NCBI GenBank assembly: GCA_930367205.1
Contig: OV884012.1
Coordinates: forward strand, 51,295,239 to 51,359,238
Source of the DNA: Acanthosoma haemorrhoidale
Lineage: Eukaryota; Arthropoda; Insecta; Hemiptera; Acanthosomatidae
Length of the DNA stretch: 64,000 bases
Direction of reading: 5' to 3'
The notes beneath the pieces were generated by a model. It was not told the DNA's origin, did not search any database, and saw nothing but the letters and a program-made list of their open reading frames with translations. Below, piece after piece: positions 24,901 through 37,070 of this stretch. The position numbers and the translations under genes are program-made. How positions within the stretch are numbered: position 1 is the first letter of the stretch; each line of letters opens with the position of its first letter.

Positions 24901-26884
24901 TTAGGTGCTTTACCTAATGTCAATTTCATGATAAATTACTTGAATATAAAGTTGTTCACATTATGTTTTCTGAGTGTTTCAATTTTAGATAATAAATAGA
25001 TATCTAACTACCTGACATTGTGGTTTTTGAATTGACTCTTCCTCTTTTATTGAATATGCATAGAAAATATAAATCGTTCAATGTTGTGTGAATTGCCTTT
25101 TTGAACGTCGTGTTGAGGGGGGGCGCCCGAGTTTTCAAATTTGCAGAACCATGAATTTGCCCCGTGACCGAAACTGTTGTCCGCCCCTGGCTTATATGCT
25201 AGCCATAAAGTTCCACTTTATATAGAAGAAGAATTTATCCACCTTATCACCACCTTATATATTTTAGATAAGAAAACGCGAACTATAATATATAGGCAAT
25301 AGAATTTCTCTCTTTGGCCACTCATAGTCCTGCCTGGAGGCTGTGCACTGATTCACGACCTAACCTCATCTCACACCATACGTGAGGGACAGCTTTTCCC
25401 TTCCTTGCCTCGGGGAATCAGAAAGTCGTTAGATAAACATAAACTGTTTCCTATCTCTAAAGATTGTTATGCCAATATTCTCTTCGTGTGTGCTTTATTC
25501 AAAGCTAACTGTGCTTATACTGGTTTACAAATATTTATTACAAAGAATCCTATAGGATATGACGTAAGCATAAATCTTTAAAATATTTTTTTGCCCTTAT
25601 TGTTGTAAATCAGAGAACTTTTTCAGTTAGTCTTATAAAGACGTGTTGTTATGAACATCCGCAAATTGTTACTATGCTAATTTTTTCATTACACGCGGAA
25701 TATTCACATCCAGAAAAGCTCTAAAATATCATACTCTAAGTTACACCTTTGGTCTGCCAAAAAGACAACTTATGGTTCGAGATACCTTACACCGAGATTA
25801 GTATTCGGTTACAATACGTTAACTCAAAAATAAACTGCAAGTCCCACCAATAAACCATTTCATGAATATTTAAAAAAATCTTTTAAGCCAACGTTAGCCA
25901 AAAATAGCAGTAGTTCTAGTCGACCACTAATAAGTTTTGAATAAACTCTTGCTGAGCCCTGGAAGTATCTTTAGATAATGGTTACTCACTACCGATTCTT
26001 ATCACTTATTTAATTCATAAATGTATATATTTAAAAATGCAATCAATTGGTGGGTAAAAATAAATTGAGCAGTTGAAAATTAATTACAAAACCTTTTCTA
26101 CAATTGGCAAGCGCTTCGAACAGTCCACGGCTATCGAAGAGAAACGGAAATGATATTCTGAACGTATCTCTTCCAATTTAACACCTTATTTCATACGAAT
26201 TGATTATATTTTTGAACTATTTTAAGGTACAGGATTTGTTTTTTGAAGGCAAATGACCAAACGTCGCAAGTTTTTTTACGTAAGGAACAAGATGCAGCCA
26301 GCCTGCTGTGTGGTGGGCCTTTACAAGGGTCGCCGCCACTCCATCAACATGAAGAACGGGCCCTTGAATCTTTTCTGCTTCAACTTATATAACGCGGCTT
26401 GAGAACCCCTTCTACCTCCCAGTCTGAACCAACTCACATCATATTGTTAACGCTCGCATCATATGCATTAATTATTTGTGATTGTGATTCAGCAAAGATA
26501 AACTAATATTTTACATTCTGTGATAAAACTAATCAAACATACTTCCCGAAATTTGAAGTATAGCGTGGAACTTTACCGTGAACATCATTCGACATGTAAA
26601 CTATCACACCTCTAAAAAAACCACTGTTTCAGGTAAAGTTGTGAACACGATGTTAGTGAAAGATTTGGATTAAAAAAAGAGGGTTACTGATTTTAAAAAA
26701 ATCAATAGAAGCCATAAAAAATCCAAGTTAATGATCCTTCGAACAACGGTTAGATAAACATTTTCTGTTGCGTTCGTGAAAAAATATATATATAAATGAA
26801 TGGATGTAGGTACTTAAACGGCTCACTTCTATTGCTTGGTTTTAGCACGCAGTTGTTATATATATGTTGATTTATGTTTTGCAG
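24901..26884. other. intron without recognisable gene
   Basis: AT-rich sequence up to the acceptor of the Ig3 exon. I saw no Ig-type alternative exon here. The stretch at 25090-25200 has a GC-rich run of unknown nature. Confidence 0.55.
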
Positions 26885-27002
26885 AGAGGCGGTCAGCCGA
26901 AGCCCCAGTGATCTTGGAGCACATAAGCAGCATCACGGTCCAGCAGGACGAAGGCGCGGTCCTCGTTTGCCTGGCTCAATCATGCCCGAGCCCTGAGTAC
27001 AG
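26885..27002 (+). CDS. Dscam-like exon: first half of Ig3
   Basis: The 118-bp exon runs from acceptor tttgcag to donor cag|gtgagc. The phase fits the previous exon (one carried base) and leaves two bases. It encodes about 39 residues including APVILEHISSITVQQDEGA and the first Ig cysteine in VLVCLAQ, ending PSPEYR. This is the position of Dscam1 exon 6, which is a large mutually exclusive array in Drosophila. Here I found a single copy and no similar exon on either side. The second cysteine, in AQSCPSP, is unusual for this strand but sits in a loop. Confidence 0.82.
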
Positions 27003-28317
27003 GTGAGCAACTAATTATCATACCTATGACTGGATGTTAGTACCATAAAGGTACAATGAAACTTAAATTATGGTTATCTAAGCGTAGTGATCTATATAAA
27101 CTGTTAGTTGCAGATAAAGATTCAATACAAATGTGAAGTATCAGGGGTTTACACCTGCTAAAAAAATCAAATACGATTTTAATGAAACGTTTAATTTAAA
27201 AAAAGTAAATTTCTAATTTTTTAAGATTTTTAATTCGAAACGTTACTCAATATAATGTAACAGAGAAATATTTCCAAGACCAAAGTGAGATAGATACTTT
27301 ACATTCAACCCTGCAAGTAATTCGAATGCAGTATAATGCCTTTCTGAAAGTATTTATGATTTGAGCATGAATATTAGAGATTGGCGATTATCTCGTTGTG
27401 GAAAAGCTGGGTGAACAGTTTGTACACATTTGCCCGTTTGCTCATCCTATGTCTGTTCCAGAAACATACGATCCCGCTACATTCCGTACTCCGATGCTTG
27501 GTGAGAGGGTAGTAACGAGACCATCACCGATGGTTGTACTGGTACTGATGTTACAAGGCTAATAACACCCTAGTCTCTCAGCGTGATCGGCAGAACATAT
27601 ATTCTTGCGGTTGTAAAAAACAAAGCCTAAATGTATCAATTGAACAGAAATTTTAAAGGTATATTATACAACATTGCGAAACTGGATAATATGTTTTTGG
27701 TTAACATGCGATTACAACTAGTATTCAAAAAGAAACACGAAGTCAGGCCCTTTTAGTTATTAAATTTTACCAAGAAACATAATCGCTATAAGATGAAGAA
27801 TTCAAATTCTCACTATTTTATGGATCTATTACCCAAATTTCGGAATATCACAAACCCTTAGTTTTAACCCCTGTTATTTAGCCTATTCATGTCTTCAGTT
27901 AAACCTCGAGGTCCAATATTACACGGTGTTCCAACTCGATGGTGTGACGACCCATCTCCTTACAACAAAATTAACTGACACTAATTATATTTGTGTTTGA
28001 AATTACAAAAATTTAATAAACTGTCATTACCTTAGTGCTAGAAATGTATAATGATACTACCTTCTCTAAAAACTAGCTCAAGGTGACTAAAATTAGAGAT
28101 CACATGCTGTTGGCCTTCCATGCTAACGACACTAGTAGGGAGGGTGGATGGAGGTTGGAGTACCAGCATTGAAAGGTAGATCTCAGTTCGTAGATCCCCC
28201 GACTATAAATTACAAAAAAAAAAAGTAGATTTAAGGAAAAGATTTTATTTTATTTTGTTTTCTTTGGAAGTTTTGTGTTTATTTTGGAAAATAAAGAACG
28301 AAAACAGTATTACTCAA

Positions 28318-28460
28318 GGTGCGCTAACCGGTGCAACAATCCCATTGCACCGGAATACGCGCACCACAGGCTACGTAACCCCATGAGCTCGCTTCATGGG
28401 CTCGTGGGGTAAGCCCGTTTGAGGCTCAGCCTCAGGAAGGGCAAAAAAAAAAAAATAAAA
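28318..28460 (+). repeat. structured hairpin cluster with A-rich tail (SINE-like or element 3' end)
   Basis: GC-rich and highly self-complementary: outer stem ggtgcgc/gcgcacc (28318-28324, 28359-28365), inner 9-bp stem ccggtgcaa/ttgcaccgg (28328-28336, 28345-28353), an 11-bp stem with one G-U pair (28378-28388, 28400-28410) and gaggc/gcctc (28421-28425, 28429-28433). An A-rich tail follows from 28443. This is how the 3' end of a non-LTR element or a SINE would look. No tRNA-type promoter boxes were seen. Confidence 0.5.
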
Positions 28461-28687
28461 ATAAAATAATAAAACTATGACTAATATCGTTATGCACATT
28501 GCAGCCGCAATGAAACAATTCTGTTTACTGGTTCACATTTTGCTTAAATATTTTCGTAATTATAATTTAAAAAGTTATTGATTAGGATATCGATATACTA
28601 TTAAACAAGATGAAAAAATATTTACCTCTCGATAACAAAGTAAAAAATTAATTAATGACACATAATCATGTTTCATCGAGTTTATTG

Positions 28688-28862
28688 AGTACCACCCTCA
28701 GTAGACTCTCACTACCTTCCTGATTCCACCCGCCTCCTTTAGGCATACCCCACTCTATATCCTTCTCATACATCCTTCAAATGGGGGACTCCCCTTAGTG
28801 AAAGGCACTCATTAGCCCAAAATAATTTTCCCACATCCTATTTTATAAGTTTGAGAGCTAAG

Positions 28863-28891
<29 letters not shown>
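28688..28891 (+). mobile_element. family A 3' UTR fragment with long poly(A), with TSD
   Basis: A 5'-truncated copy matching the reverse complement of about 16379-16560 (ctcctttaggcataccccac, aaatgggggactccccttag, gtttgagagctaag), followed by an A-run of about 30. A 13-bp target duplication (atcgagtttattg) sits at 28675-28687 and 28892-28904. The intact tail suggests a recent insertion. Confidence 0.88.
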
Positions 28892-28894
<3 letters not shown>

Positions 28895-31837
28895 GAGTTT
28901 ATTGTATTTTTTATATCATCACGTTATCAACTAAAACCTGTATTAGCTGTATTTAGATCGAGTTTAGAGCACAACAAACCAAACGGACTCTGGTGACAGC
29001 GTACGGGTTTAGGTTTTCAAAAAACCAACGAAACCTTAAAAATAAAAAAAGGTCCTATGAGGTCGCTTAAATACGATCCAGTTCTGCTATGTGGAAATCC
29101 ACTTGACTTTGTCCTATATATTGGAAAATAAAAAAAATTGAATATGCTATATTTTTACCGATCTTTCCATATGCCAACTACCCTATTGTAGGGTTCATGG
29201 TCAATAATAGAGCCTCTAATCCACCTCCAGGCCGGTGGTCTCCGCTCAGTGGATATTGATAAATTGACTGCCGGTGTACCAACGGAGTGTTGGCTATTAT
29301 TAGGTTTTTCCCACTGTGGTGCCGTAAATACCGCTTGAAATACACACGATCCTTTGGAGCTGTGCACACATAGCTCCGACGCCATTTCAGTGCTGTACGT
29401 CCATGTTACGGCCAAAAAATTAATATGTTATCTTATGTTAAGAAATTTTGGTTTGTATTATACATAATATGGAATCCGCTTTCAAGACTTATTAAACTTT
29501 TAAGTGGGGTTTATATTGATGTAAGCTTACTACTTACGATTAGTATGTATTCATGAAAATCACTAATTACTTTTGTTGTTTGTGAGAAGTTGAGAAATAT
29601 AGTGGTGTAAGTGAATGTTGAAGAATTTTGAATAAAATACACTTTCATATTTGTCTCCTTAAAAAACTCAAGTGTCCTTGTATTTCAATTTTCCTCTCAT
29701 TTTTTTAGAGATGTAATAAAGCTAATCTATCCACATCACCACTGTCCATCTGTGTCAATATTTTCGAAGGTCGACCACTATTTTTCTAAACGGATGCATG
29801 ATATTCATGTACCTTCCACATTGTAAATAACATCCATTCTTGTGTTCACTTCAATGATTTAAACTTACTATGAATCTAAACAGAATGCTAAATTACAGCG
29901 TAACTCACTTTTTCAATTTTGCTGGCTTACGCCACTATATTTCTCAACCTTTTTTTTATGAGAAGCTAAAGAAGACAACTTAGAACTGTCTAAGAGATTT
30001 TTATGGATACATAACATTGTGTATTATTTAAATATTATCCATCCACAACTAGCACCAACCAAGTAATAAAAAGTCTAGTTTATTGACAGTTAAGATTTTA
30101 TAAATGGATAGAGTGGTTTATTCATTATAATAGGCCTATTCAATAGATAGATCTTAACCATAGATTCATTCTATGAATAGTCTCAAAAAACCAATGAACA
30201 ATTGGGTTTACTTTCCAGGTAATCCAAGAGCCAAACGTCAAAGCCATTCAAGTCTCCCTGTCTCCACGTCATCCTGTGCTTCCTTTGAGGTCTTCATCCT
30301 TTAAAATTTGTTACCTAAGTGACCTTCTTTGTCTTCTGTCAAGGATCCATCTTAATAACTTTTCTCCAAAGAAATCTGCTGACGATCTCAAACCAAGATT
30401 TTATCAGATTGTGGCATTCCTAATGCAGGCTCTTAGAGACTTTTAGTTTCCCTTCCACCTTGATGAATAGCGCACCTCCATTGCTTGAATTCGACTTTAG
30501 TGCTTATTCAGGGTCTATCCCTCACCCGTACTGCCCAGAATCAAAAGCAAGTATTTTCAAAACTAACACAATTAACATTTTTGGCTTCCTCCTTATTGCT
30601 CAGAAAAATATTCTTAAGGGAGCTGAAACTTCTAATGGAAGAGTTTATACGTTCTTTTATTTCCCTGTCAGTGGAGTCAAATTCATTTACTTAGGCACCA
30701 ACATATTCACAATTGTTTTACCTATCCCATTCTTGTTGCATTCAGTCTCGCGCTATGGTTTACTTACCATTGCTTCTTCCGATTATCCTAAATTAAGTTT
30801 TCTTAATTTTTTTATACATTTTGATTTTTCTCAAACCCTTCGTGTAGAAGATTAATCAGCTAGGTACTTTAGATATTGTCAAATACTACCAATATATGCA
30901 AGATATAAGGCAAAAAATATAAGTTAGAAAAGGGTTGGTCAAAGTTTCGTGTATCTTAGCTGATTTGCTATCATTTGTGCATCAAAAACTACAATAAACT
31001 ATAAGTGGTAAATAAATAACCTAGATTTTATTTAAACTTTTTCTACTGTATTTTCTATAAGCTTAGGATTGCATCATTGAGTCCCAATTAATTCCCATTC
31101 AGTCTGAATTTGTCCAAGCCCTAAGTTACAAAGAAGAATAAACCATAAAGAAGATGGATATCTCTAGTGGTAAAGCCAGCTTTAGTAGACGGACAATACT
31201 TAAAAATTACTGATCTCTAATCTAAAAATCAAAATCCAAGGAGTTAATGAAGGGATCAAGTATATCAAAGATATACATAGGTATATATATATAGGTAACC
31301 CTATGCTCTGTTACGTTAAGTACTTAATTCAACATCGACTACATACACGATAGCTGCGGAGACATTTTTAATTTTATATAATTTATAAAGACCACTGTCT
31401 TTACCGGTTTGTTAGAAATAAGGAGGATTAATTAATTACTCGAGTTGGCTTTGAGGAGCATTATACTATATGTCAGGACCAGGCTCAGTAGCCACTATCT
31501 CAGTGATGAGTCCCTAAATCGTGCACGGTGCAGCTGCAACTATTGATCTAGTCGCCATGCTGTAGGAGGGGGTCTAATAATAATTGGATTACCCTTCCTA
31601 ATGAGCCAGTAAAATGTTCATTACTATTTTATAAAAGTTATAAGAAACTGAAGGAAATTATTTACTAATTCAACGTTGATTTAATGCGGAAACTATGTTG
31701 GTAAAGGTTTTACTGTATTTTTACACTATATATATATAAGTTAAAGTCAGAGGCAGCTCTGTATTGGAAACTAATGCAATCATGGGACGTAAACATCCCA
31801 TGATCCCATACCATACCGGGAGTACCAACACGATAAT

Positions 31838-32402
31838 GTGTCACAGCCTTCACCTTCGAAAGAGGGCATTATGAATTCACATGGATGCCATTCGGTCTTA
31901 AAAACGCACCTATCACGTTCCAGAGACTTATGGACGAGTTACTCAGGGGTATCGATGAGTCCATGTGCCAAATTTATGTGGAGGACCTCCTAGTATTTAG
32001 CGTGGATGAGGCCCAACACGAAGAGCACCTGAAAACTGTGTTCAACCGAGTGAGGCAATTCGGGTTAAAATTTTCAGAGGAAAAGTCCCAGTTAGGCCAG
32101 GAAGTTATTACCGTCTTGGGACACACAATCTCCAAGGAGGGTGTGCGACCAAATTCTGGGAAGATGGCAGCTATCCCAATGATGGCGGTCCCGTCCGATG
32201 TCAAGGGAATCCGACGCCTTCTAGGAACCTAAATTTCTATAGAAGATTTGTCACGGAAATGGTAGCGTATTTAGTCCCTCTTAATGACCTCCTGAAAAAG
32301 GGACGGAAGGTGATCATCACCCCCGATATAGAGGCGAGCATCCGAAAGTGCATGAGACGTTTGCAGAAACACCCCGTCTTTATCACATCTTACCCGGTGG
32401 TG
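31838..32402 (+). mobile_element. Ty3/Gypsy reverse transcriptase fragment
   Basis: The plus strand reads FTFERGHYEFTWMPFGLKNA followed by a block with FQRLMDELLRG, the Gypsy RT core. The catalytic box is changed to YVEDLL where YVDD is expected. VLGHTISKEGVRP follows, then a frame break near 32225 and NFYRRFVTEM and PLNDLLKKGRK of the region leading into RNase H. No LTR, protease or integrase was found around it. The right edge meets a TA-rich tract at 32405-32440. The element is a dead fragment. Confidence 0.88.
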
Positions 32403-32404
32403 AA

Positions 32405-32442
32405 TAATTATATATATATAATATATATCATATATAAAGCAG
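32405..32442. repeat. TA-rich tract
   Basis: An imperfect (TA)n palindromic tract at the right edge of the Gypsy fragment. Confidence 0.8.
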
Positions 32443-32900
32443 GTCATGGAAGTAGTTAGATTTCGTTATTGCACCGGTGAGGTCATTTTCAGTATCTGTA
32501 CACCAGTCAAATATGGCCCATTTACTGTCAAATCAGGAGAGTATTATCTCATGTTTTGTTCCTTATTAGAACCTTCCAAGACCTATGAATCATTTTATTG
32601 CTTTCAATTTACCCCAGCGAAGTATTTTTCCGAGTTTTGCTTCAAAGTTGTCTAAAGCTATCAAGAAGCAAGTATGTTTAAATCACGCTAATATCCCAGT
32701 TACTGGTGTATCCGGTAAGATTCTTCGTCCATTATAACTACCCTTTATTTTATAGAACGTCACAACATCATATCATTCTTTAACTAGTTGATAAATGTGT
32801 GCCGTAATCAATAACTGTCAAACAATATGTTAAACGGCCTTATTTTTATAATTAGCCTTGAATTAGATAGTCATGTGTGCCATTCAAATTATGTTTCATA

Positions 32901-32938
32901 GTTTAATATTCAGACTATGAGCAAACAAGCACCAGTTA
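32901..32938 (+). promoter_or_regulatory. core promoter of copy 1 (TATA-like box plus initiator)
   Basis: A TATA-like gtttaatatt begins at 32901 and an insect-type initiator ccagtta at 32932, about 33 bp apart. The same arrangement and the 5' leader after it are conserved upstream of the copy 2 gene, although the flanking intron is not. The distance and the conservation support a real Pol II start near 32934. Confidence 0.5.
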
Positions 32939-32991
32939 TTAAGGTGCAGAGGTTGTGGCAGTTACTTACCCTGCATACTGAGAGTGCCCTG

Positions 32992-33819
32992 ATGTACCGT
33001 TATTACTTGTTAGTGTCGTTGGTTGTGGCAGTTGCCACTCAAAATGGAGCTGGAATGTTCACAAGGCCACTATTCTCGGTATCCAGCATCCTCAGTGAAG
33101 GTGTGAAGACTCAGGTCGGCATCCTTCAGCAGGGAATTAGCGCTCAAAAGGCACTACTGGGGCAGGTGCCTGGGATGGTGGGTCAAACATACAAAGCAGC
33201 CACTAACGCTGTACTAACTGCTGCCGAGTTCCCTGCAACAGTGGCAGCCGGTCTAATCATATCTGGTAGCAACACCTACATCGCCGTAAAAAATCAGGAG
33301 TCCCTCCAGCTCCCGATGCTCAACAGCTCGTTATGGGGTTTCGGCAGATTCGTGGCCACTGGTGGCCAGCTCACGAACCTCTCTACGCTTGCCCTCGATG
33401 GAAGAGTGTCACTAAAGAAAGAACGGCTGTCCTTGCTCATCGACATACCTGCCAAGCTAAACCAGCTCACGGTAAGCTATAAAAACTACACCTTCAGCAC
33501 GTGGGGCATCAGCCTAGCCGGCAACATTATAGCGGGCATTAAGAACAACAGACTTTTGATTAAGCTCAATATCCTGGGCAGCAAAGAGTGCATAGTCCAA
33601 CTCCAGCAGGTGGAGGTCCGCCAGCTTGAAGACATTCAGATTGAGGTTGGTGGTGCTGCAGGATGGTACCTAAGCTCTATAACCACTTACATCGCAAGCT
33701 TCCTCAAGGGAACCATTAAGATGGAAGTGCAGAAAACACTGGACGAGCAGATATCTTCCTTTGTCAAAACTAATAGCAGGCTTATATGTTCGAAATTTTC
33801 TCAAGTTAATCTACTTTGA
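32992..33819 (+). CDS. secreted group 7 allergen-like / TULIP-type lipid-binding protein, copy 1
   Basis: An intronless ORF of 275 residues. The ATG at 32992 is preferred because it aligns with the start of the sister gene at 37166; an in-frame ATG at 32917 would add 25 residues and falls just upstream of the predicted transcription start. Residues 1 to about 17 are a hydrophobic signal peptide. A helical segment (about 25-90) is followed by a beta-rich segment with alternating hydrophobic residues, including NLSTLALDGRVSL, and an amphipathic C-terminal helix ending in NSRLIC. Two mature cysteines (C200, C266) could form a disulfide. N-glycosylation sequons lie at N111, N129 and N165. The layout resembles the group 7 mite allergen / JHBP-like superfamily, which binds lipophilic ligands; the ligand here is unknown. 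The gene lies in the sense direction inside a Dscam-like intron. Confidence 0.75.
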   Translation: MYRYYLLVSLVVAVATQNGAGMFTRPLFSVSSILSEGVKTQVGILQQGISAQKALLGQVPGMVGQTYKAATNAVLTAAEFPATVAAGLIISGSNTYIAVKNQESLQLPMLNSSLWGFGRFVATGGQLTNLSTLALDGRVSLKKERLSLLIDIPAKLNQLTVSYKNYTFSTWGISLAGNIIAGIKNNRLLIKLNILGSKECIVQLQQVEVRQLEDIQIEVGGAAGWYLSSITTYIASFLKGTIKMEVQKTLDEQISSFVKTNSRLICSKFSQVNLL

Positions 33820-34016
33820 AATATTTTAACACGATCTATGTGAGTATTTATCTCTCAATAAGAATATTTCCTAACTTAGCTATAGCTCATTGTGTTAATT
33901 ATTGTGAAAATGTCTTGGCCTTAGTCCTATTTTTATCCTAGTAATGTGAGCAAAATCATCCACATTATGTATAATTGGTTTACATTTTATTATGTGTACT
34001 ATGGGGTTTCCTTTTG

Positions 34017-34022
34017 AATAAA
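34017..34022 (+). terminator. polyadenylation signal of copy 1
   Basis: A canonical AATAAA lies about 200 bp after the stop codon of the 32992 gene, followed by a T-rich stretch at 34040-34055. Assignment is by position only. Confidence 0.4.
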
Positions 34023-34521
34023 ATTAAACAAAGGTCTCTCCAAACTTTTTTTTCAAAATACCAAACACTTTCTCCAACTCCCACTGACATTCTATAGGAT
34101 GCGCCGAAATTGGTGTAACTAATTGAAAAGGCGAATTAACTTTTACCTGCTTCTTTTCACCTGCGAATTTATAATTAATTTTGGAGTGATTTATAACACA
34201 TTTGTTTTATTTTCTATATCATTGGTTTTAATTATTTAATCTATTGGATAAACACAGCATTAATAGAGATCTAGTTTATTTTTAAATCATATTAAAATAA
34301 TCATAGTACTGACTATAGCCTACAAGAATATATTTAAATCCTTCATCCACAATTTCTCTAATAAGAGACTCTAGTTTCTAAATAATTTAGAATGCTTTCA
34401 GAATTATATTGATTACATTCCAGGCAATTAAAAATTAATTTTGTTGCTTAATTATTAATAAAATAAACAAACTAATAGGCCTTATAACTTATATTTCAAC
34501 AATAATTTTCTTGTATTTTCT

Positions 34522-35440
34522 TGGTGCAATCAATGGCGGATCAAAGTTAATGAAGCAAAATGCTCCCACATTACCTTCACCCTTTGTCAGGAGTCTGGTC
34601 CACTAGTTTATTTTAATTCTATTCCTCTCCCTGTATCCAAGACAGTACGGTACTTAGGCTTCCATCTTGACAAACGACTGACCTGGAACCCACATACGAG
34701 ACTAAAAAGACAAGAACTAAACAGACGCTTTGGACAACTGTACAGACTACTTCAAAGGACATCCCATCTCTCAATAGAAAATAAACTACTAATCTACAAA
34801 GTTATACTTAAACCAATCTGGACATACGGAATAGAGCTATGGGGGACAGCAAAAAAGTTGAACATCAAGCGTATCCAATCCTTTCAATCAAAAGTCCTGA
34901 GAACAATAGTAAATGCCCCTTATTATGTCAGCAACAAAACCCTTCATAACGACCTTAATATACCCTACATTCTAGAACTCATCCCTTCCAAGTTTAAGAA
35001 ATTCCACTGTAGCCTTTCCAACCACCCTAATCCTGTAGCACAGTCATTGCACTGCACCACTCATCCCTATAATCCTCCTCGGAGACTGAAACGGCAGTGG
35101 CCTCGTGACCTGCTATAAACGCGTGACAGTGGGAGTCCTGGCAATGGCCAGCCTCTCCAATCATGTCCTGAGCGTCTGTGGCTCTCGCGCTCTTGGTCAG
35201 CCTCCACTGGCTAGTATCCGGTGACGCGGCTGACGGAGGAGCGTGGGGGACTTCCCAAGACTCCGCTTTCTCTTTGCGGTGGATTTGGGGGGTCTCTGGG
35301 CTGTCTGTAAATATTGTATGAATGAGCGAGTGAATGATGAACTGTAAATATTGTATGAATGAGAGCATATATCTTAATTACTTATTGCCTTATAAAAGGC
35401 AGATTGTAATTATTGCACAATAAAGGAATTATATAAGTAA
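34522..35440 (+). mobile_element. family C non-LTR retrotransposon, longest open copy
   Basis: From about 34523 the plus strand reads the same protein as the 11.2-12.2-kb copy, without stops, to 35116: WRIKVNEAKCSHITFTLC, VRYLGFHLDKRLTWNPH, LLIYKVILKPIWTYGIELWG, VLRTIVNAPYYVSN and the C-terminal PPRRLKRQWPRDLL. A 3' UTR of about 300 bp ends in attgcacaataaagg. It lies between the two nested secreted-protein genes, 700 bp after the first. No clear target duplication was found. Confidence 0.88.
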
Positions 35441-35671
35441 TACTTTTCTACCTATCTTATGTATGCACTACATTTTTGTGAATGGCATTCATCAAATCAA
35501 CTGAATAATAAGGTATCACAGATATGACGTAAGCGAGGAATCATAAAGATTGATTCACTGCTCAATAAAATGCCAGAAGTACACTGCATATTTAACGTCC
35601 TCATTTCACACTTGGGTTCACGTTTAATATGTAGCAATATACATAATTTCCTGTATTATCCGGTAACTGGT

Positions 35672-36060
35672 CTGCTCATATCAGCATCAACCATTAAATC
35701 GCCATCAGGAATCGGAAGTCGACTAGTACCTGTAATCACCACCTAATTGTCCGGCAACTTGGTGATGAAATAAATAAAATGATCGTCACACCATCCCTGC
35801 ATGCTAAGGATCCCATGTCCAACGTCCACGCTAGTAGCCCTCGAGCAAAGCGTTGTCCTTCCTCATCAATCTACCCTCTCAATGAACTACAACTACTCTT
35901 CTAGCACATAGGACATCACCCTAAGCGGCAACATCATAACAACAGCATCTTCAAGCAGCTGGAGATCCATTTACTGTAAGACTTTAAGATAGAGGTTGGT
36001 GCTGCAGCAGGAAGGTCCTCAGATACATTATCACCTATATATCAAATTCCTCCAGGTAAC
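35672..36060 (+). pseudogene. decayed third copy of the nested secreted-protein gene
   Basis: Patches in order match copy 2: atcgccatcaggaa near 35699 (residues 98-103 of copy 2), the leucine-rich middle around 35820-35870, aactacaactactcttctag near 35888 (the NYT region), and gatagaggttggtgctgcag near 35990 (the IEVGGAAG region). Large deletions and stop codons make it non-coding. It has the same orientation as the two intact genes and lies between them, so the locus was once a tandem array of at least three. Confidence 0.75.
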
Positions 36061-36434
36061 AATTATCAGCATAAGTGGCTTAAAACTCAGCTAGAAGTGT
36101 AAAATATGATTGATTAAAATTTATCGAATTTCCTAAAATTATCTAAAATAAGTTCTAACAACTAATATATAACTACTATTCAAGTCAGGAGTAGATTACA
36201 CTTGTATCATATCCATTTCTAAACGTATCAATTAGGTTCACTGATGGACCCAATTAATTCATTTGTATCTTACAACCTTATATTGTACCCTAAAGACAAC
36301 GTCGTAGAATATGACATTTTTATGACACTTGTCTATTTCTGTTGACTTGCTGACATTGCTTTTAAAATGCTCCTCTCACTTTCTTAATTTGTATTGTCAC
36401 TATATTTAACTATAAATGACAGAAGGAAAAAAAG

Positions 36435-36533
36435 TCTTTAAAAAAGACCTTAGTGAAAGGCACCCATCAATAATTTTCCTTTTATTTTTCCCACGTCCTC
36501 TTTTTTAGAAGTTGGAGAGCTATGGAAAAAAAA
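36435..36533 (+). mobile_element. family A-related 3' UTR fragment
   Basis: Matches the tail end of family A (gaccttagtgaaaggcacccatc, tttttcccacgtcctc, ttggagagctatgg) and ends in an A-run. It is more diverged than the 28.7-kb copy. Confidence 0.7.
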
Positions 36534-37070
36534 AAATTACAAATTACAAGACTCAGCGTGGCATTGTAGATTGTCGTGACCTTCAATACACCACGAATCC
36601 CCTTCTCCAGTCCTGTCTCTATTTACGCGGTCACCTATCTCATGGTTTCAAGTTCATAAAGTTGAAGCCCCTTACAATTAGTCATAGCCCTCCATCCTCA
36701 ACAACACAATTGGGTGGAGACTGGCCGATAACATAAGCAGCAGAAGCTAGATTGTCTCCTTCCATGCACCCCAGAGCAGCAAGATTCCAAACATAACCTC
36801 TGGAAAGAGCAATCAAACTAAAGTGGAACCACTACTAGGCAGGTTCTAGATTCGCGATAAAAAATACTTAACCCCATGATGAATGAGTGAGTAAAGTCAT
36901 AGAAAAAATAATAAATAAAAACTAATACAATAAAATGTATTGATAAGATAATCTATTCACGCTTGGTGACCAGATACAAACAGTAATAATAGTCGTTCAA
37001 CGTACTTATTATTGACACGATCTAACCGTACAAGGTTAGGTTAGGCGTGTGGCATAATTATGTTGCATAC

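Larger units (their letters stand above)
27003..31837. other. intron 5' part: repeats, no gene recognised apart from listed elements
   Basis: Contains the hairpin cluster and the family A fragment listed separately. A GC-richer patch at 29155-29415 and a 131-codon plus-strand frame at 30460-30855 carry no recognised domain; the second has low-complexity translated AT-rich sequence. Confidence 0.5.

Noticed and set aside
30460..30855. 131-codon plus-strand frame
   Set aside because: No motif, no signal peptide or domain, and composition typical of translated AT-rich intron. A second frame is also open here.
31155..31250. Possible tRNA-derived SINE with an A-box-like tagtggtaaag
   Set aside because: No convincing B box, no cloverleaf and no tail or target duplication.
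32917..32991. N-terminal extension of the first nested gene from the ATG at 32917
   Set aside because: This region aligns with the 5' leader of the second gene, the ATG lies upstream of the predicted initiator, and the extension would bury the signal peptide.
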